Positions 44,644 through 53,900 of a stretch of 64,000 nt of DNA are shown here, piece by piece. Under the pieces are notes generated by a model, which was not told where the DNA came from, ran no database searches, and saw only the letters and a list, made by a program, of their open reading frames with translations. The position numbers were made by a program, and so were the translations under genes. The DNA is from Alphaproteobacteria bacterium (GTDB lineage: Bacteria; Pseudomonadota; Alphaproteobacteria; Micavibrionales; Micavibrionaceae). Position 1 is the first letter of the stretch, and each line of letters begins with the position of its first letter. The stretch covers positions 372,001 to 436,000 of the forward strand of contig JANQRF010000002.1 of the NCBI GenBank assembly GCA_028289285.1, given 5' to 3'.

Positions 44644-45387
44644 ATGGAACACTGGCAGGATCAAGGAATCGTCCTTAGCGCACGCACCCATGGGGAAAAC
44701 GGGGTTATCGCCGCGCTGCTTACCCAACAGTACGGTCGGCATGTCGGGTATGTGCATGGCGGGCAATCTTCGGGCAAGCGTGCCCTGCTTCAGGCAGGAA
44801 CGCTTGTGAGCGCTGAATGGTCCTCGCGTGTCTCTGAAAATATGGGCACTTATAAGTTGGAAGAAGAGCAGGGGCTTGCCCCGGATATTCTGCTCGATCC
44901 GCTGAAACTCTCTGCTCTGATGTCAGCCTGTGCGCTGTGCGATTCGGGCCTGCCGGAGCGTGAAGCCCATCCCGGCCTGTTTTATGGGTTGCAGGCGCTG
45001 ATTGAGACCATGAAAAGCGAGCACTGGGGGCCTGCCTATGTGATGTGGGAAATCGCTTTTCTCAAAGAGCTTGGATTTGCGCTTGAGCTGACCAAATGTG
45101 CCGGCGGCGGAGACCCTGCGACCTTAACACATGTCTCCCCGAAATCAGGCCATGCGGTGAGTGCAGCAGAAGCTGCACCCTATAAAGAAAAACTTCTGGA
45201 ACTGCCTTTGTTCCTGCGGCCCGCTCCATCCGGCGGGGAGAAGGAGGATATCCTGACCGGCCTCACCCTCACTGGCTATTTCCTCGAACACTGGGCATTC
45301 AATCATCACACGCAAGGTGTTCCCGAAGCCCGCCTGCGCTTTCAGGATAGATTTGAAAAAACCCTTGAAACAGAGGCATGTTCCTGA
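44644..45387 (+). CDS. recO: DNA repair protein RecO
   Basis: Loads RecA with RecR in the RecF pathway; 247 aa. An OB fold at the start (WQDQGIVLSARTHGENGVIAAL) with GRHVGYVHGG is typical; a helical C-terminal domain follows. The zinc-finger-like region is degenerate: LTKCAGGGD keeps a single Cys, as in several alphaproteobacterial RecO. The stop is 2 bp from the parS-like palindrome. Confidence 0.93.
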   Translation: MEHWQDQGIVLSARTHGENGVIAALLTQQYGRHVGYVHGGQSSGKRALLQAGTLVSAEWSSRVSENMGTYKLEEEQGLAPDILLDPLKLSALMSACALCDSGLPEREAHPGLFYGLQALIETMKSEHWGPAYVMWEIAFLKELGFALELTKCAGGGDPATLTHVSPKSGHAVSAAEAAPYKEKLLELPLFLRPAPSGGEKEDILTGLTLTGYFLEHWAFNHHTQGVPEARLRFQDRFEKTLETEACS

Positions 45388-45389
45388 AA

Positions 45390-45405
45390 TGTTCCACGTG
45401 GAACA
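45390..45405. promoter_or_regulatory. parS: parS-like ParB-binding palindrome
   Basis: TGTTCCACGTGGAACA is a perfect 16 bp palindrome, extended to 18 bp by flanking A/T. It differs from the general parS consensus TGTTTCACGTGAAACA only in the symmetric T/C and A/G pair, and this variant is used in Pseudomonas. It is intergenic, 2 bp after recO. I find no second copy in the window. Binding by ParB is inferred. Confidence 0.8.
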
Positions 45406-45497
45406 TTTATGGTTAATTTCTTTTAAAACAATATCTTAAATTAAATTTAAGTATTGCAATGTATTATTGAAAATATTTTTTTGCGGGATCATAATTC

Positions 45498-47375
45498 ATG
45501 TCTGAAATAACTGTTTATCACGGCTCTTCAGTCTATTTTGAAAAACCTGACCCTGAGTTTTTTGGACAAGGCTTGGGCAAGTCCGAATGGGGATGGGGCT
45601 TTAACACCGGGACTAGTATCAATGTGTCGGCGGAATATGGAGGTACAGAGACAGACGGTGTTTTGTACAGTTATGATATAGATGAAAACTTTATTGATGA
45701 TAAAGTGCTTGTTCACAATGAAGCAATCGGTCAGGAAAAATATGATAGAATTTTACAAGCAATTGCCGAAGTAGAAGATCATGAGACAGCAGCAGGCATT
45801 TCAAAAAATTTAAGTCCGCAATCCACTGGTGCAGAGGCGTATCAAGCGCTTTGGAAGGGCCAAACTGCCATTAGACCTGACGGAAAATTTGGTGCACAAA
45901 CGTTAGCCAAACATGGAATAGGCGGTGTTTGGCATGATAATTCAATTATTGTATTTTTTGATGCTGATGATTTGCCGCCGGCGAAAATTGTGCGTGTGAG
46001 AGGAGACATTCCTGAGGCACGGGCAGCTCTGGAAAGACAAAGAGCTGGCACTGTTGAAAACTCTGCTGCTTCTGACAGGCAAGAAACAGTAAGCACTGAA
46101 AGGCCTGCAGCTTCAACCCAGGAAGTCAGTCAAAATGTAGCTGGAAATAATCCGCAAGCACTTATCGCAAAAGGCGGTTATGCCTCAGAAGAGTTAGGGC
46201 ACGCAGCAGGCAAAATTCAACATACCGGGAATGATGTTCTAATTGAAAGATTTAATGATTTAGCGGCGCATTTGTTAGGCGAGGACTATAACAAAACGGA
46301 TTTAAGTACACGGCAAGTTACATATACACAAAATCATGGCTTTGACTTGAGAAACGGCCTTGGCCTAGCCACCCGGAATATTATTTCTGACGGTGGGTTA
46401 AACGAAGATTATTTTGGCGGTCGAGAATCATGGATCAGACATAAGCAAAACTTTCTTAGAATTGCCGGAGATGACAGTGAGCTGGTTACGAAGCTGGATG
46501 CTTTTGAAGATGCTTTATTCAGCCATATAGAGCATATGCACGGTGCAAGGCCTTCAATTCCAGAATTAAAAAATCCGCATCTATCCGTAGAGGCCCTTGA
46601 TGGTGTACATCCACAAGCTGACTCTGCGTTGAAGACAGGATTTGATCGTTTAGGGGATGCTTTAAAGATAGGCGGACGGGCGCTTCCGCTTGTTGGTGGA
46701 GCTGTGGCAGGTGTTGAGGCATTCGGCCTTGGGAAAGAGGCTCACGCTGCCCATTTAAATGGGGAGATTACGACCGGCGAGCTTATAGCTTTAGATGGTA
46801 TTTATGCTGCGCATGTGGTGCAGGGCACGGCTGACCCGACAGCTTTCGGGGGTGAGGTGCCTGTGCAGGCTGCTTATGCGAAGTTGGCGGATGAAGGACG
46901 TTGGCCTGAAGAATTGCGTGACCGTCTTAAGCCTTCCTCTGTTACTGATATACTGAGCAACAATGAGCCCAAATCGATGGAGCAAACTGAATTTGAACAA
47001 GTTCTGGATAGCCTTCAAAATGTTGGTGAGCATTCTTCTCCCGAAGTGCAGGCACTGGCGCAACTATACAATAATGTTACACACGCAGAAGAAAACTACA
47101 GGGCAAGTTTAATACCCGGTTCATTTACGCCGGAAGGTAAATTACAGGCTGAAGCAGCATTAGATGCAAGTTATAATGAATATGAGGAATATTATGAAGA
47201 AATCAGAAGTGGGGATTATTGGCCGGACGTTAAGGCAGAACTCATAGGGGGGCCACCGACAAAAACAGATATTGCAAGAGAAAATGCCCGATCTATTGAA
47301 GAACAGCCAGATTCTTCCCCGCATCTCGCGCAAACGCATACGGCTACTCTACATGCTAACAAGCTAAGCTTTTAA
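45498..47375 (+). CDS. ADP-ribosyltransferase-like N-domain protein of unknown target
   Basis: 625 aa, no signal peptide. Residues about 1-175 resemble ART-fold domains: VYHGSSVYFEKPD with H8, the GLGKSEWGWGFNTG loop, SAEYGG, and a late WHDNSIIVFFDADDL strand. The middle has a long helical region and a Gly-rich hydrophobic patch at about 395-415 (GGRALPLVGGAVAGVEAFG), then EVPVQAAYAKLADEGRWPEE. The C-terminus is acidic and probably flexible. It is A+T-rich compared with recO and parC. Effector, toxin or stress-modifying roles are all possible; catalysis is not shown. Upstream are the parS-like palindrome and a TTAA-N7-TTAA site. Confidence 0.65.
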   Translation: MSEITVYHGSSVYFEKPDPEFFGQGLGKSEWGWGFNTGTSINVSAEYGGTETDGVLYSYDIDENFIDDKVLVHNEAIGQEKYDRILQAIAEVEDHETAAGISKNLSPQSTGAEAYQALWKGQTAIRPDGKFGAQTLAKHGIGGVWHDNSIIVFFDADDLPPAKIVRVRGDIPEARAALERQRAGTVENSAASDRQETVSTERPAASTQEVSQNVAGNNPQALIAKGGYASEELGHAAGKIQHTGNDVLIERFNDLAAHLLGEDYNKTDLSTRQVTYTQNHGFDLRNGLGLATRNIISDGGLNEDYFGGRESWIRHKQNFLRIAGDDSELVTKLDAFEDALFSHIEHMHGARPSIPELKNPHLSVEALDGVHPQADSALKTGFDRLGDALKIGGRALPLVGGAVAGVEAFGLGKEAHAAHLNGEITTGELIALDGIYAAHVVQGTADPTAFGGEVPVQAAYAKLADEGRWPEELRDRLKPSSVTDILSNNEPKSMEQTEFEQVLDSLQNVGEHSSPEVQALAQLYNNVTHAEENYRASLIPGSFTPEGKLQAEAALDASYNEYEEYYEEIRSGDYWPDVKAELIGGPPTKTDIARENARSIEEQPDSSPHLAQTHTATLHANKLSF

Positions 47376-47426
47376 ATATTCTATTATTTCTTGCGGCCTT
47401 GTTATCTTGACGTTAAATAAACGTCT

Positions 47427-49664
47427 ATGGGTAAACGCAAAGCACCGGAATTTGAACCGCAGATCATCGATAGCTCTATCAATGAGCTTTTGAGCGAGCG
47501 CTATTTGTCCTATGCGCTGTCGACGATTATGTCGCGCTCGCTGCCTGATGTGCGCGACGGGATGAAGCCAGTGCACCGGCGTCTGCTGTATGCGATGTAT
47601 CAGCTTTCACTGAACCCGGATAAACCGCCGAAAAAATCGGCCCGTGTGGTCGGGGATGTGATCGGTAAATATCACCCGCATGGCGATTCTTCTGTCTATG
47701 ACGCGCTGGTGCGGCTTGCGCAGGATTTTGCCGTGCGTTACCCGCTGATCGACGGGCAGGGGAATTTCGGGAATATTGACGGCGATAATGCTGCCGCGAT
47801 GCGCTATACCGAAGCGCGGCTGACAAGCGTTGCGCAGCTTCTTCTTGAAGGGATCAATGAAAACGCGGTGGATTTTCGCCCGACTTATGACGGGTCTGAA
47901 GACGAACCTGTCGTCCTGCCGGGCGCTTTTCCGAATCTTTTAGCAAACGGGTCCAGCGGGATCGCGGTCGGGATGGCTACCAATATCCCGCCTTTCAATG
48001 TGGCTGAGCTGTGTGAGGCGATGCTGGCCATGCTCGAAGATGATCTCACGGAAAAACAGCTCGCGAAATATGTGCCGGGGCCTGATTTCCCGACGGGTGG
48101 AATTCTTGTTTCTGATAAGAAAGAAATTGTTGAGGCCTATAAAACCGGGCGTGGGGCGTTCCGCCTGCGCGCCAAATGGGATAAGGAAGATTTGAAAGGC
48201 GGCGGGTATCAAATCGTCGTCACAGAGATTCCTTACCAGGTTCAAAAATCCAAACTGATCGAAAAAATCGCTGAGCTGATTAACACCAAAAAAGTGCCGC
48301 TGCTCGATGATGTGCGCGATGAAAGTGCAGAGGATATAAGGCTTGTTCTTGTGCCGCGCTCAAGGAATGTTGAGCCGGAGCTTTTGATGGAAGCTTTGTT
48401 CAGAAATTGTGATCTTGAAACCCGCTTTAACATGAATATGAACGTGCTGGAGATGGGGGTCACCCCGCGCGTGATGTCGCTCAAAGAAGTTCTTCAAAGC
48501 TGGCTGGACCATCAGCAGGTGGTGCTTGTTCGCCGATCCCGGCACCGGCTTGAAAAAGTACTTCACCGTTTGGAAGTTCTTGAAGGGTTCCTGACCGTTT
48601 ATCTGAATGTTGATAAGGTCATTAAAATTATCCGCACGAAAGACAAGCCGAAAGAAGAATTGATTAAAGCTTTCAAGCTGACCGAGGTGCAGGCTGAGGC
48701 GATTTTGAATATGCGCCTGCGGGCCTTGAACAAGCTTCAGGAAATTGAGCTGAAGTCAGAGCATGATGCGCTGTCCAAAGAGCGCGACGATCTGGAAAAG
48801 CTGATTAAATCCGAGGCACGTCAATGGACCCGGATTAAAAAACAAATCTCTACGCTTCAAGATATGTTCAGCCAAAAAACAGAGCTGGGCAAGCGCCGGA
48901 CGAAAATTGGCAAGGCAGTGACACTTGTTGATGTCGAAGAGCTTGCCGAAGCGATGATCGAAAAAGAACCGATCACGGTGATTGTGTCCAAGAAGGGCTG
49001 GATCAAGGCCATGAAAGGCCACGGTCATAATCCCAAAGATATTAAATATAAAGACGGGGATCGCGGGGCGTTTGTCATTGAGGCACAGACGACAGACAAG
49101 GTTTTGGTCTTTGGATCGAACGGACGGTTCTATACGCTGGCGGGCGATAAGTTGCCGCCGGGGCGCGGTTTTGGGGAGCCGATCCGGTTGATGGTTGATC
49201 TGCCAAATGATGCCGATATTGTTGATGTTGAAGTTTTCGATCCTGCTGCGCGTATGATTGTTGCCGCCGATGACGGGCGCGGCTTTATTGTGAAGATGGA
49301 AGACGTGCTGGCACAGACTAAAAATGGAAAACAGATTCTCAATGTTTCTGGCAAGGTTGAAGCCAAGCTTTGCCGTAGACTGGAAGAGGGGCATGATCAT
49401 ATCGCTGTGATCGGCCGTAACCGCAAGATGCTCGTTTTTGCGCTGGCTGATTTGCCGGAAATGTCAAAAGGCCGCGGCGTGATCTTGCAAAAATATAAAG
49501 ATGGCGGGCTTTCTGATCTCAAGACCTTTAGTTGGGATGAAGGCTTGTCTTACAAATACGGCTCCGGCGAAACTTTCGTCGAGGACCTTAACCCCTGGGT
49601 CGGCGAACGCGCGCAGGCCGGACGTCTCCCGCCGAACGGTTTTCCGAAGAGTAATAAGTTTTAA
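47427..49664 (+). CDS. parC: DNA topoisomerase IV subunit A
   Basis: Decatenating type IIA topoisomerase, 745 aa. Catalytic Tyr127 in [10 protein letters not shown]; the quinolone-pocket [11 protein letters not shown] motif has Ser at the position linked to resistance and Asp at the next key site. [14 protein letters not shown] and [16 protein letters not shown] follow the ParC/GyrA plan. The C-terminal beta-pinwheel is short, as in alphaproteobacterial ParC, which distinguishes it from GyrA. parE is not in the window. The gene is convergent with bpt, overlapping it by 4 bp. Confidence 0.95.
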   Translation: MGKRKAPEFEPQIIDSSINELLSERYLSYALSTIMSRSLPDVRDGMKPVHRRLLYAMYQLSLNPDKPPKKSARVVGDVIGKYHPHGDSSVYDALVRLAQDFAVRYPLIDGQGNFGNIDGDNAAAMRYTEARLTSVAQLLLEGINENAVDFRPTYDGSEDEPVVLPGAFPNLLANGSSGIAVGMATNIPPFNVAELCEAMLAMLEDDLTEKQLAKYVPGPDFPTGGILVSDKKEIVEAYKTGRGAFRLRAKWDKEDLKGGGYQIVVTEIPYQVQKSKLIEKIAELINTKKVPLLDDVRDESAEDIRLVLVPRSRNVEPELLMEALFRNCDLETRFNMNMNVLEMGVTPRVMSLKEVLQSWLDHQQVVLVRRSRHRLEKVLHRLEVLEGFLTVYLNVDKVIKIIRTKDKPKEELIKAFKLTEVQAEAILNMRLRALNKLQEIELKSEHDALSKERDDLEKLIKSEARQWTRIKKQISTLQDMFSQKTELGKRRTKIGKAVTLVDVEELAEAMIEKEPITVIVSKKGWIKAMKGHGHNPKDIKYKDGDRGAFVIEAQTTDKVLVFGSNGRFYTLAGDKLPPGRGFGEPIRLMVDLPNDADIVDVEVFDPAARMIVAADDGRGFIVKMEDVLAQTKNGKQILNVSGKVEAKLCRRLEEGHDHIAVIGRNRKMLVFALADLPEMSKGRGVILQKYKDGGLSDLKTFSWDEGLSYKYGSGETFVEDLNPWVGERAQAGRLPPNGFPKSNKF

Positions 49665-50455
49665 GGGTGAAGATTGAAGCCTTCGGCTTCCACCATCGCC
49701 TGCCAGTTAGGGCCTTCATAGCTGCGATCCTTATTAAGTTTTTGCCAGATATCATCTGCGAAAACCTCCAAGCCTGAAAAGCCGGCTTTGTAAGAGAGTT
49801 TGGGGCTGGCGTTGTAAGGCCCTAAATACAAATACTCGATATCTTCATTGCGTGCCCACTCGATTGATTTCAACCAAAGATATTTTCCGAGACTGAGATT
49901 TTTTTTCTTAAATTCCGGATCATAGAAAATATGCTCTAGGCTTGCGCTGTTTTCATGCCTGTCAATGAGTGCATAGCCAATAAGGTCATCACCTTTTACA
50001 AGAAGGATCATAACATTTTTGGAGTATAGCAACCCGTTAAAACTGTCTTCAGTGAAATCATGCATGGGAGAGAGGGGATGTCTTTTATTGAGGTATTTTT
50101 TGAAAAGTTCATATAAGACGGGAACAGATACCGGCTTTGTTACAATCGATTCTGTTAGCCTCTCTGTAGATTTTGTAAGCTTCTTTTGGCTGTTTGAAGG
50201 GGCAAACTCAGCAATGTTCATTCTTAAAGGAACGCATAAATTACAAGAGGGACAGTTATTGGAGGCAACCGCAAAACTTTCTGCTAAAAACCCTTTTGCT
50301 AAAAGACCGAACTTGTATGCTCTATATTCATTTGCCCTCTCAATATATCTTCGATCCTTTTTATCTGGTGATATGTAGATATGTTGAGCAGGGCGGTCAC
50401 CGAAATAACCGCAAATTACTGCGTCATCTGTAATGAGTGTTGGTTCTATGGCCAT
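49661..50455 (-). CDS. bpt: Aspartate/glutamate leucyl-tRNA-protein transferase (Bpt/Ate1-like)
   Basis: 264 aa; N-end-rule transferase adding Leu to N-terminal Asp or Glu. The N-terminal half has [14 protein letters not shown] (Cys-rich), and the C-terminal half has the GNAT-like [22 protein letters not shown] and [19 protein letters not shown] blocks. The first Cys motif reads [11 protein letters not shown]. Arginyl- versus leucyl-transfer cannot be read from sequence alone; bacterial members are mostly Bpt. ClpS/ClpA partners are not in the window. Confidence 0.88.
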   Translation of the reverse strand: MAIEPTLITDDAVICGYFGDRPAQHIYISPDKKDRRYIERANEYRAYKFGLLAKGFLAESFAVASNNCPSCNLCVPLRMNIAEFAPSNSQKKLTKSTERLTESIVTKPVSVPVLYELFKKYLNKRHPLSPMHDFTEDSFNGLLYSKNVMILLVKGDDLIGYALIDRHENSASLEHIFYDPEFKKKNLSLGKYLWLKSIEWARNEDIEYLYLGPYNASPKLSYKAGFSGLEVFADDIWQKLNKDRSYEGPNWQAMVEAEGFNLHP

Positions 50456-50497
50456 AAAGCCATTTAATACAAAAGTTATGAAAAATAAAGACGTTTT

Positions 50498-51469
50498 TTA
50501 AGGAAACTCGACTGCGCCTTCGGAGCGTTGATAGAGCTTTTTCTTCTCTTCGCTCATCTTGTTAACCGCTTCGGTTGATTTATTGGCGCCTTCCTGCACG
50601 ACGAGTTCTTCACGCAGAAGGATAATGGAAATCCGGCGGTTGCGCGGGTCTTCCGGGTTTTCGAAGAGATGGTCTTTGTCTGCCTTACCGACAACGTTAT
50701 TCAGGCGCGATTCAGGCACGCCGGATTGTTTGAGAACGCGCCTTGAAGCGTTTGCTCGATCCCCGGAGAGTTCCCAGTTTGTGTACGTTGCACCTGGCCC
50801 ATAAGGAACGCCGTCTGTATGGCCGCGAATGGAGATTTCATTCGGGGTGGACAGGATGACCTGTGCAAGTTTATCCAGCAAGGCGCGCGTTTTATCGAAC
50901 ATATTGGCGCTGCCCGATGGGAAGAGGGGGTTGCCGTCTTCATCAATCAGCTGAATGCGCAAGCCTTCAGGAGTAATGTCTACCATGATCTGTTTGGCAA
51001 GTTCTTGAAGATCAGGCGTATTTTCAATGGTATTTTTAATTTCCTGCGCGGCTTGTTCAAAGCGGGCGTTCTCACGCTCACGCAGCTCCTTGCGCAGCTC
51101 TTCTTCCTCCAGCTTATCCGGGTCAGTATCTCCATCCTGCTTACGGATTGCAGGATCGGCAATTTGTTGTTGGGCCATGGGCTGAACATCAGAGGTCATC
51201 TGGCCTTCGGGTGAAACAGTTAGACCGCCCATAATACCGCCGGCACCCGATTTGTTTTCGGCAATACGCGGGTTAGGCGCAAAATAATCTGCAATCCCGT
51301 TTTTTTGTTCGGCTGTGGTTACATTTAAAAGCCAGAGCAGCAGGAAGAATGCCATCATCGCGGTCACAAAGTCGGCATAGGCAACTTTCCAGGCACCACC
51401 ATGATGGCCACCGCCCTGGATGATCTTCTTCACAATAATCGGTTGTAACTCGTCTTCTTTTTCAGACAC
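50498..51469 (-). CDS. motB: Flagellar motor stator protein MotB
   Basis: 323 aa, starting at GTG (51469) with AAGGAG 8 bp upstream. One membrane span carries the proton-binding Asp: AYADFVTAMMAFFLLLWLL. The C-terminal OmpA-like domain anchors to peptidoglycan: RGHTDGVPYGPG, NWELSGDRANASRR. It is transcribed with motA; the gap between them is 18 bp. Confidence 0.96.
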   Translation of the reverse strand: MSEKEDELQPIIVKKIIQGGGHHGGAWKVAYADFVTAMMAFFLLLWLLNVTTAEQKNGIADYFAPNPRIAENKSGAGGIMGGLTVSPEGQMTSDVQPMAQQQIADPAIRKQDGDTDPDKLEEEELRKELRERENARFEQAAQEIKNTIENTPDLQELAKQIMVDITPEGLRIQLIDEDGNPLFPSGSANMFDKTRALLDKLAQVILSTPNEISIRGHTDGVPYGPGATYTNWELSGDRANASRRVLKQSGVPESRLNNVVGKADKDHLFENPEDPRNRRISIILLREELVVQEGANKSTEAVNKMSEEKKKLYQRSEGAVEFP

Positions 51470-51487
51470 GAATTATCTCCTTACCTG

Positions 51488-52375
51488 TTAACCCGGCGCA
51501 GGCAGCTCATTGAGTTTTTCTTCAAGCTCCTGGAAGGTTGGCTGAATATCATGCGGCAGGAATTTACGTGAAAATTCAACTGCGACTTGAGGTGCGGCAC
51601 CATTCAAAAAGGCAATCATTCCAACCTTGATAGCTTTGTAATACATGACTTCGGTTTCGGCCTTGGCCGTCATAGCAGAGGCGATCGGTCCTAAAAATCC
51701 ATACGCAATCCACACGCCAAGAAATGTTCCCACCAGCGCACCCCCGATCATTTTCCCGAGGATTTCAGGCGGCTCGTTAATCGCCGCCATGGTCTTAATA
51801 ATCCCGAGCACGGCAGCCACAATCCCGAGCGCCGGCGCTCCATCTGCCATGGTCTGCATCGCATGCCCTGCATGGTTTTCGTGGTGGTCAATATTGGTAA
51901 TCTCTTCGTCCATCAAGGCTTCAATCTGGTGCGGGTTTTCATTTCCAAGCGATATGATCCGCAAGTAATCGCACAGGAAGACTTCGGCATGGTGGTTGTT
52001 GTGAAAAGACGGAAATTGTTTGAACAGCTCACTTTCATGTGCGTTTTCAATGTGCGGTTCAAGTGCAAGCCAGCCTTTCGTCCGCGCGAGTTTGAAAATC
52101 ATAAAGAGGCAGGATAGCAATTCAATATAGTCGTCCTTGGAATAGGCGGATGGTTTCGTCAGCGCGTTAAAATATTTGAGCGTCATCTTTATGGTTTCGC
52201 TCGTATTCGCGATAAAGAACGCAGCAAAGGCCGTGCCCATAATAATGATCAATTCTCCGGGCATGGCGGGGAGAATGGAATTTGTAATCAGTTTGACGCC
52301 CTTATCGACCCCGGAGATGACAATAAGTCCCCCGAAGGTACAGACCAAAACCATTACGAGTGCGATAACTTTCAT
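51488..52375 (-). CDS. motA: Flagellar motor stator protein MotA
   Basis: 295 aa, four membrane segments. The large cytoplasmic loop holds the conserved charged residues that touch FliG. GHAMQTMADGAPALGIVAAVLGI and GTFLGVWIAYGFLGPIA are in the last two spans. It is the first gene of motAB; a CtrA-type TTAA-N7-TTAA lies 72-86 bp upstream of its ATG. No other flagellar structural genes are adjacent. Confidence 0.96.
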   Translation of the reverse strand: MKVIALVMVLVCTFGGLIVISGVDKGVKLITNSILPAMPGELIIIMGTAFAAFFIANTSETIKMTLKYFNALTKPSAYSKDDYIELLSCLFMIFKLARTKGWLALEPHIENAHESELFKQFPSFHNNHHAEVFLCDYLRIISLGNENPHQIEALMDEEITNIDHHENHAGHAMQTMADGAPALGIVAAVLGIIKTMAAINEPPEILGKMIGGALVGTFLGVWIAYGFLGPIASAMTAKAETEVMYYKAIKVGMIAFLNGAAPQVAVEFSRKFLPHDIQPTFQELEEKLNELPAPG

Positions 52376-52446
52376 GGGTGCGTCAAAATCCTTTTGGCAC
52401 GAATAATCTTTGTATATGTGAGTCTTACAAGGGTCGCATAAAGCGG

Positions 52447-52461
52447 TTAAGGCGCACTTAA
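52447..52461 (-). promoter_or_regulatory. CtrA-type site upstream of motAB
   Basis: TTAA (52447-52450), 7 bases GGCGCAC, TTAA (52458-52461). This exactly matches the full CtrA box of alphaproteobacteria. It lies 72-86 bp upstream of the motA start, where an activator would bind. A near copy of its surroundings, ATTAAGTGTGCC, lies about 50 bp on and forms an 11-of-12 inverted repeat with GGCGCACTTAAT. CtrA control is inferred. Confidence 0.55.
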
Positions 52462-52543
52462 TTGATTATGGGAATTCCAGAAAACACAGATTCACATCAG
52501 TGCATTAAGTGTGCCTGATTGAGCGGAAATTACAAGCAGATGT

Positions 52544-52612
52544 CGGATATCAGATGTCAGATAACGGAAAGCTGAAAAGAGTTGAGCTGATATCCGTTAT
52601 CCGTCATCCGTT
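52544..52612. repeat. Imperfect inverted repeat (ATATCCGTTATCCG type) reaching into hemB
   Basis: The left arm contains GGATATCAGATGTCAGATAA followed by CGGA; the right arm is TGATATCCGTTATCCGTCATC with CGT. GATAACGGA pairs perfectly with TCCGTTATC. Sequences of this repeated ATCCGTNATCCG kind are dispersed intergenic elements in many bacteria. Its right edge supplies the hemB stop and last residues. Confidence 0.55.
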
Positions 52613-53692
52613 TTCTGATAAAATCCGGCAGGCATCGAGGCTGCCATAGGTGAGAATCATATCAGTGCCTGCGCGCTTAAAGGCAATGAGACTCTCCATG
52701 AGGGCCTCATCATAATTCAGCGCGCCGGCTTGCGCTGCAAACTTCATCATCGCAAATTCGCCGCTGACCTGATAAGCGGCTAAAGGTAATTTGCTGTGTT
52801 GGCGGATGGAGGCAATCACATCCAGATAAGGCAGGCCCGGCTTGACCATCAATATATCCGCACCTTCAGCTTCATCAAGGGCGGCTTCACGCAAGGCTTC
52901 GCGGCCATTGGCCGGGTCCATCTGATAGGTTTTGCGGTCTTTGCGCACATGGTCCATGTGGCCGAGCGAACAGCCGGCCGCATCCCGGAACGGGCCGTAA
53001 TAAACAGAGGCAAATTTGGCGGCATAAGCCATGACCGGGATATGTGAAAAGCCGGTGACATCCAGCGCATGGCGAATCCCCATGACCTGACCGTCCATCA
53101 TGGAAGAGGGTGCAATGATATCTGCGCCTGCTTCAGCGGCAACAACCGCCTGCATCCCAAGATTTTCAAGCGTGCGGTCATTATCCACATCGCCGTGATC
53201 GTTAATCACGCCGCAATGGCCGTGATCGGTATATTCGCAAAAACACACGTCCGCAATGACGGCGATGTCCGGTGCGGCTTGCTTGGAAATATCAATCATG
53301 CGGGCCAACAGACCGTTCGGGTCAAACGAATCGCTGCCTGTGTGATCTTTATGATGAGAGACCCCAAACAGGATAATGGATTTTACACCCGCAGCGGCGG
53401 CTTCTTTTACGGTGGTGCTTAAAGATTTTTCCGTTTCGCGACGTACGCCGGGCAGGGAGGAAATGTCTTGTGGTTCATCAGCATTTTCTTCGACAAAAAT
53501 CGGGTAAATCAGATCTTCTTTACGCACATGGTTTTCACGGACCAGATCGCGCAGCGCATCACTGCCGCGAAGACGGCGCATCCGTACATGCGGGAACCGG
53601 TCGCTGGTGAGCTCTTTCATTTTCACCTGGTCAAGGTGAGACCCGCCCTCAGCGATTTTAAGATTTTCCGGAAGATCTGTTTTGGCTGTCAT
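52604..53692 (-). CDS. hemB: Porphobilinogen synthase (delta-aminolevulinic acid dehydratase)
   Basis: Condenses two ALA molecules to porphobilinogen in haem synthesis; 362 aa, somewhat longer than E. coli because of an N-terminal extension. Schiff-base lysines are in MAYAAKFASVYYGPFRDAAG and ILMVKPGLPYLDVI. The metal site reads ADVCFCEYTDHGHCG, the Cys-rich zinc type. AAGGA lies 8 bp before the ATG. It is divergent from ldtR; the 208 bp between shows no further feature I can support. Confidence 0.96.
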   Translation of the reverse strand: MTAKTDLPENLKIAEGGSHLDQVKMKELTSDRFPHVRMRRLRGSDALRDLVRENHVRKEDLIYPIFVEENADEPQDISSLPGVRRETEKSLSTTVKEAAAAGVKSIILFGVSHHKDHTGSDSFDPNGLLARMIDISKQAAPDIAVIADVCFCEYTDHGHCGVINDHGDVDNDRTLENLGMQAVVAAEAGADIIAPSSMMDGQVMGIRHALDVTGFSHIPVMAYAAKFASVYYGPFRDAAGCSLGHMDHVRKDRKTYQMDPANGREALREAALDEAEGADILMVKPGLPYLDVIASIRQHSKLPLAAYQVSGEFAMMKFAAQAGALNYDEALMESLIAFKRAGTDMILTYGSLDACRILSENG

Positions 53693-53900
53693 GTCTGAAA
53701 TCCTTTAACAATTTGATCTTAAAGTCGTACGGAACAACCTGGTAAATGTAAAGCCTTCCAGCCCCAAAACCTATGATCCATATAAAATGTATGCACAGGC
53801 GGTCTATTGCCGGGTCTGGACGCAGCCGCAAGAGTTCGTTAAGATTTTCACAGTATTCTTGTATGTTGTCTTTGAATTCCTTTCAGAAAGATATCTGCTC

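Noticed and set aside
48756..49400. 214-aa frame antisense to parC
   Set aside because: Shadow of parC; no start signals.
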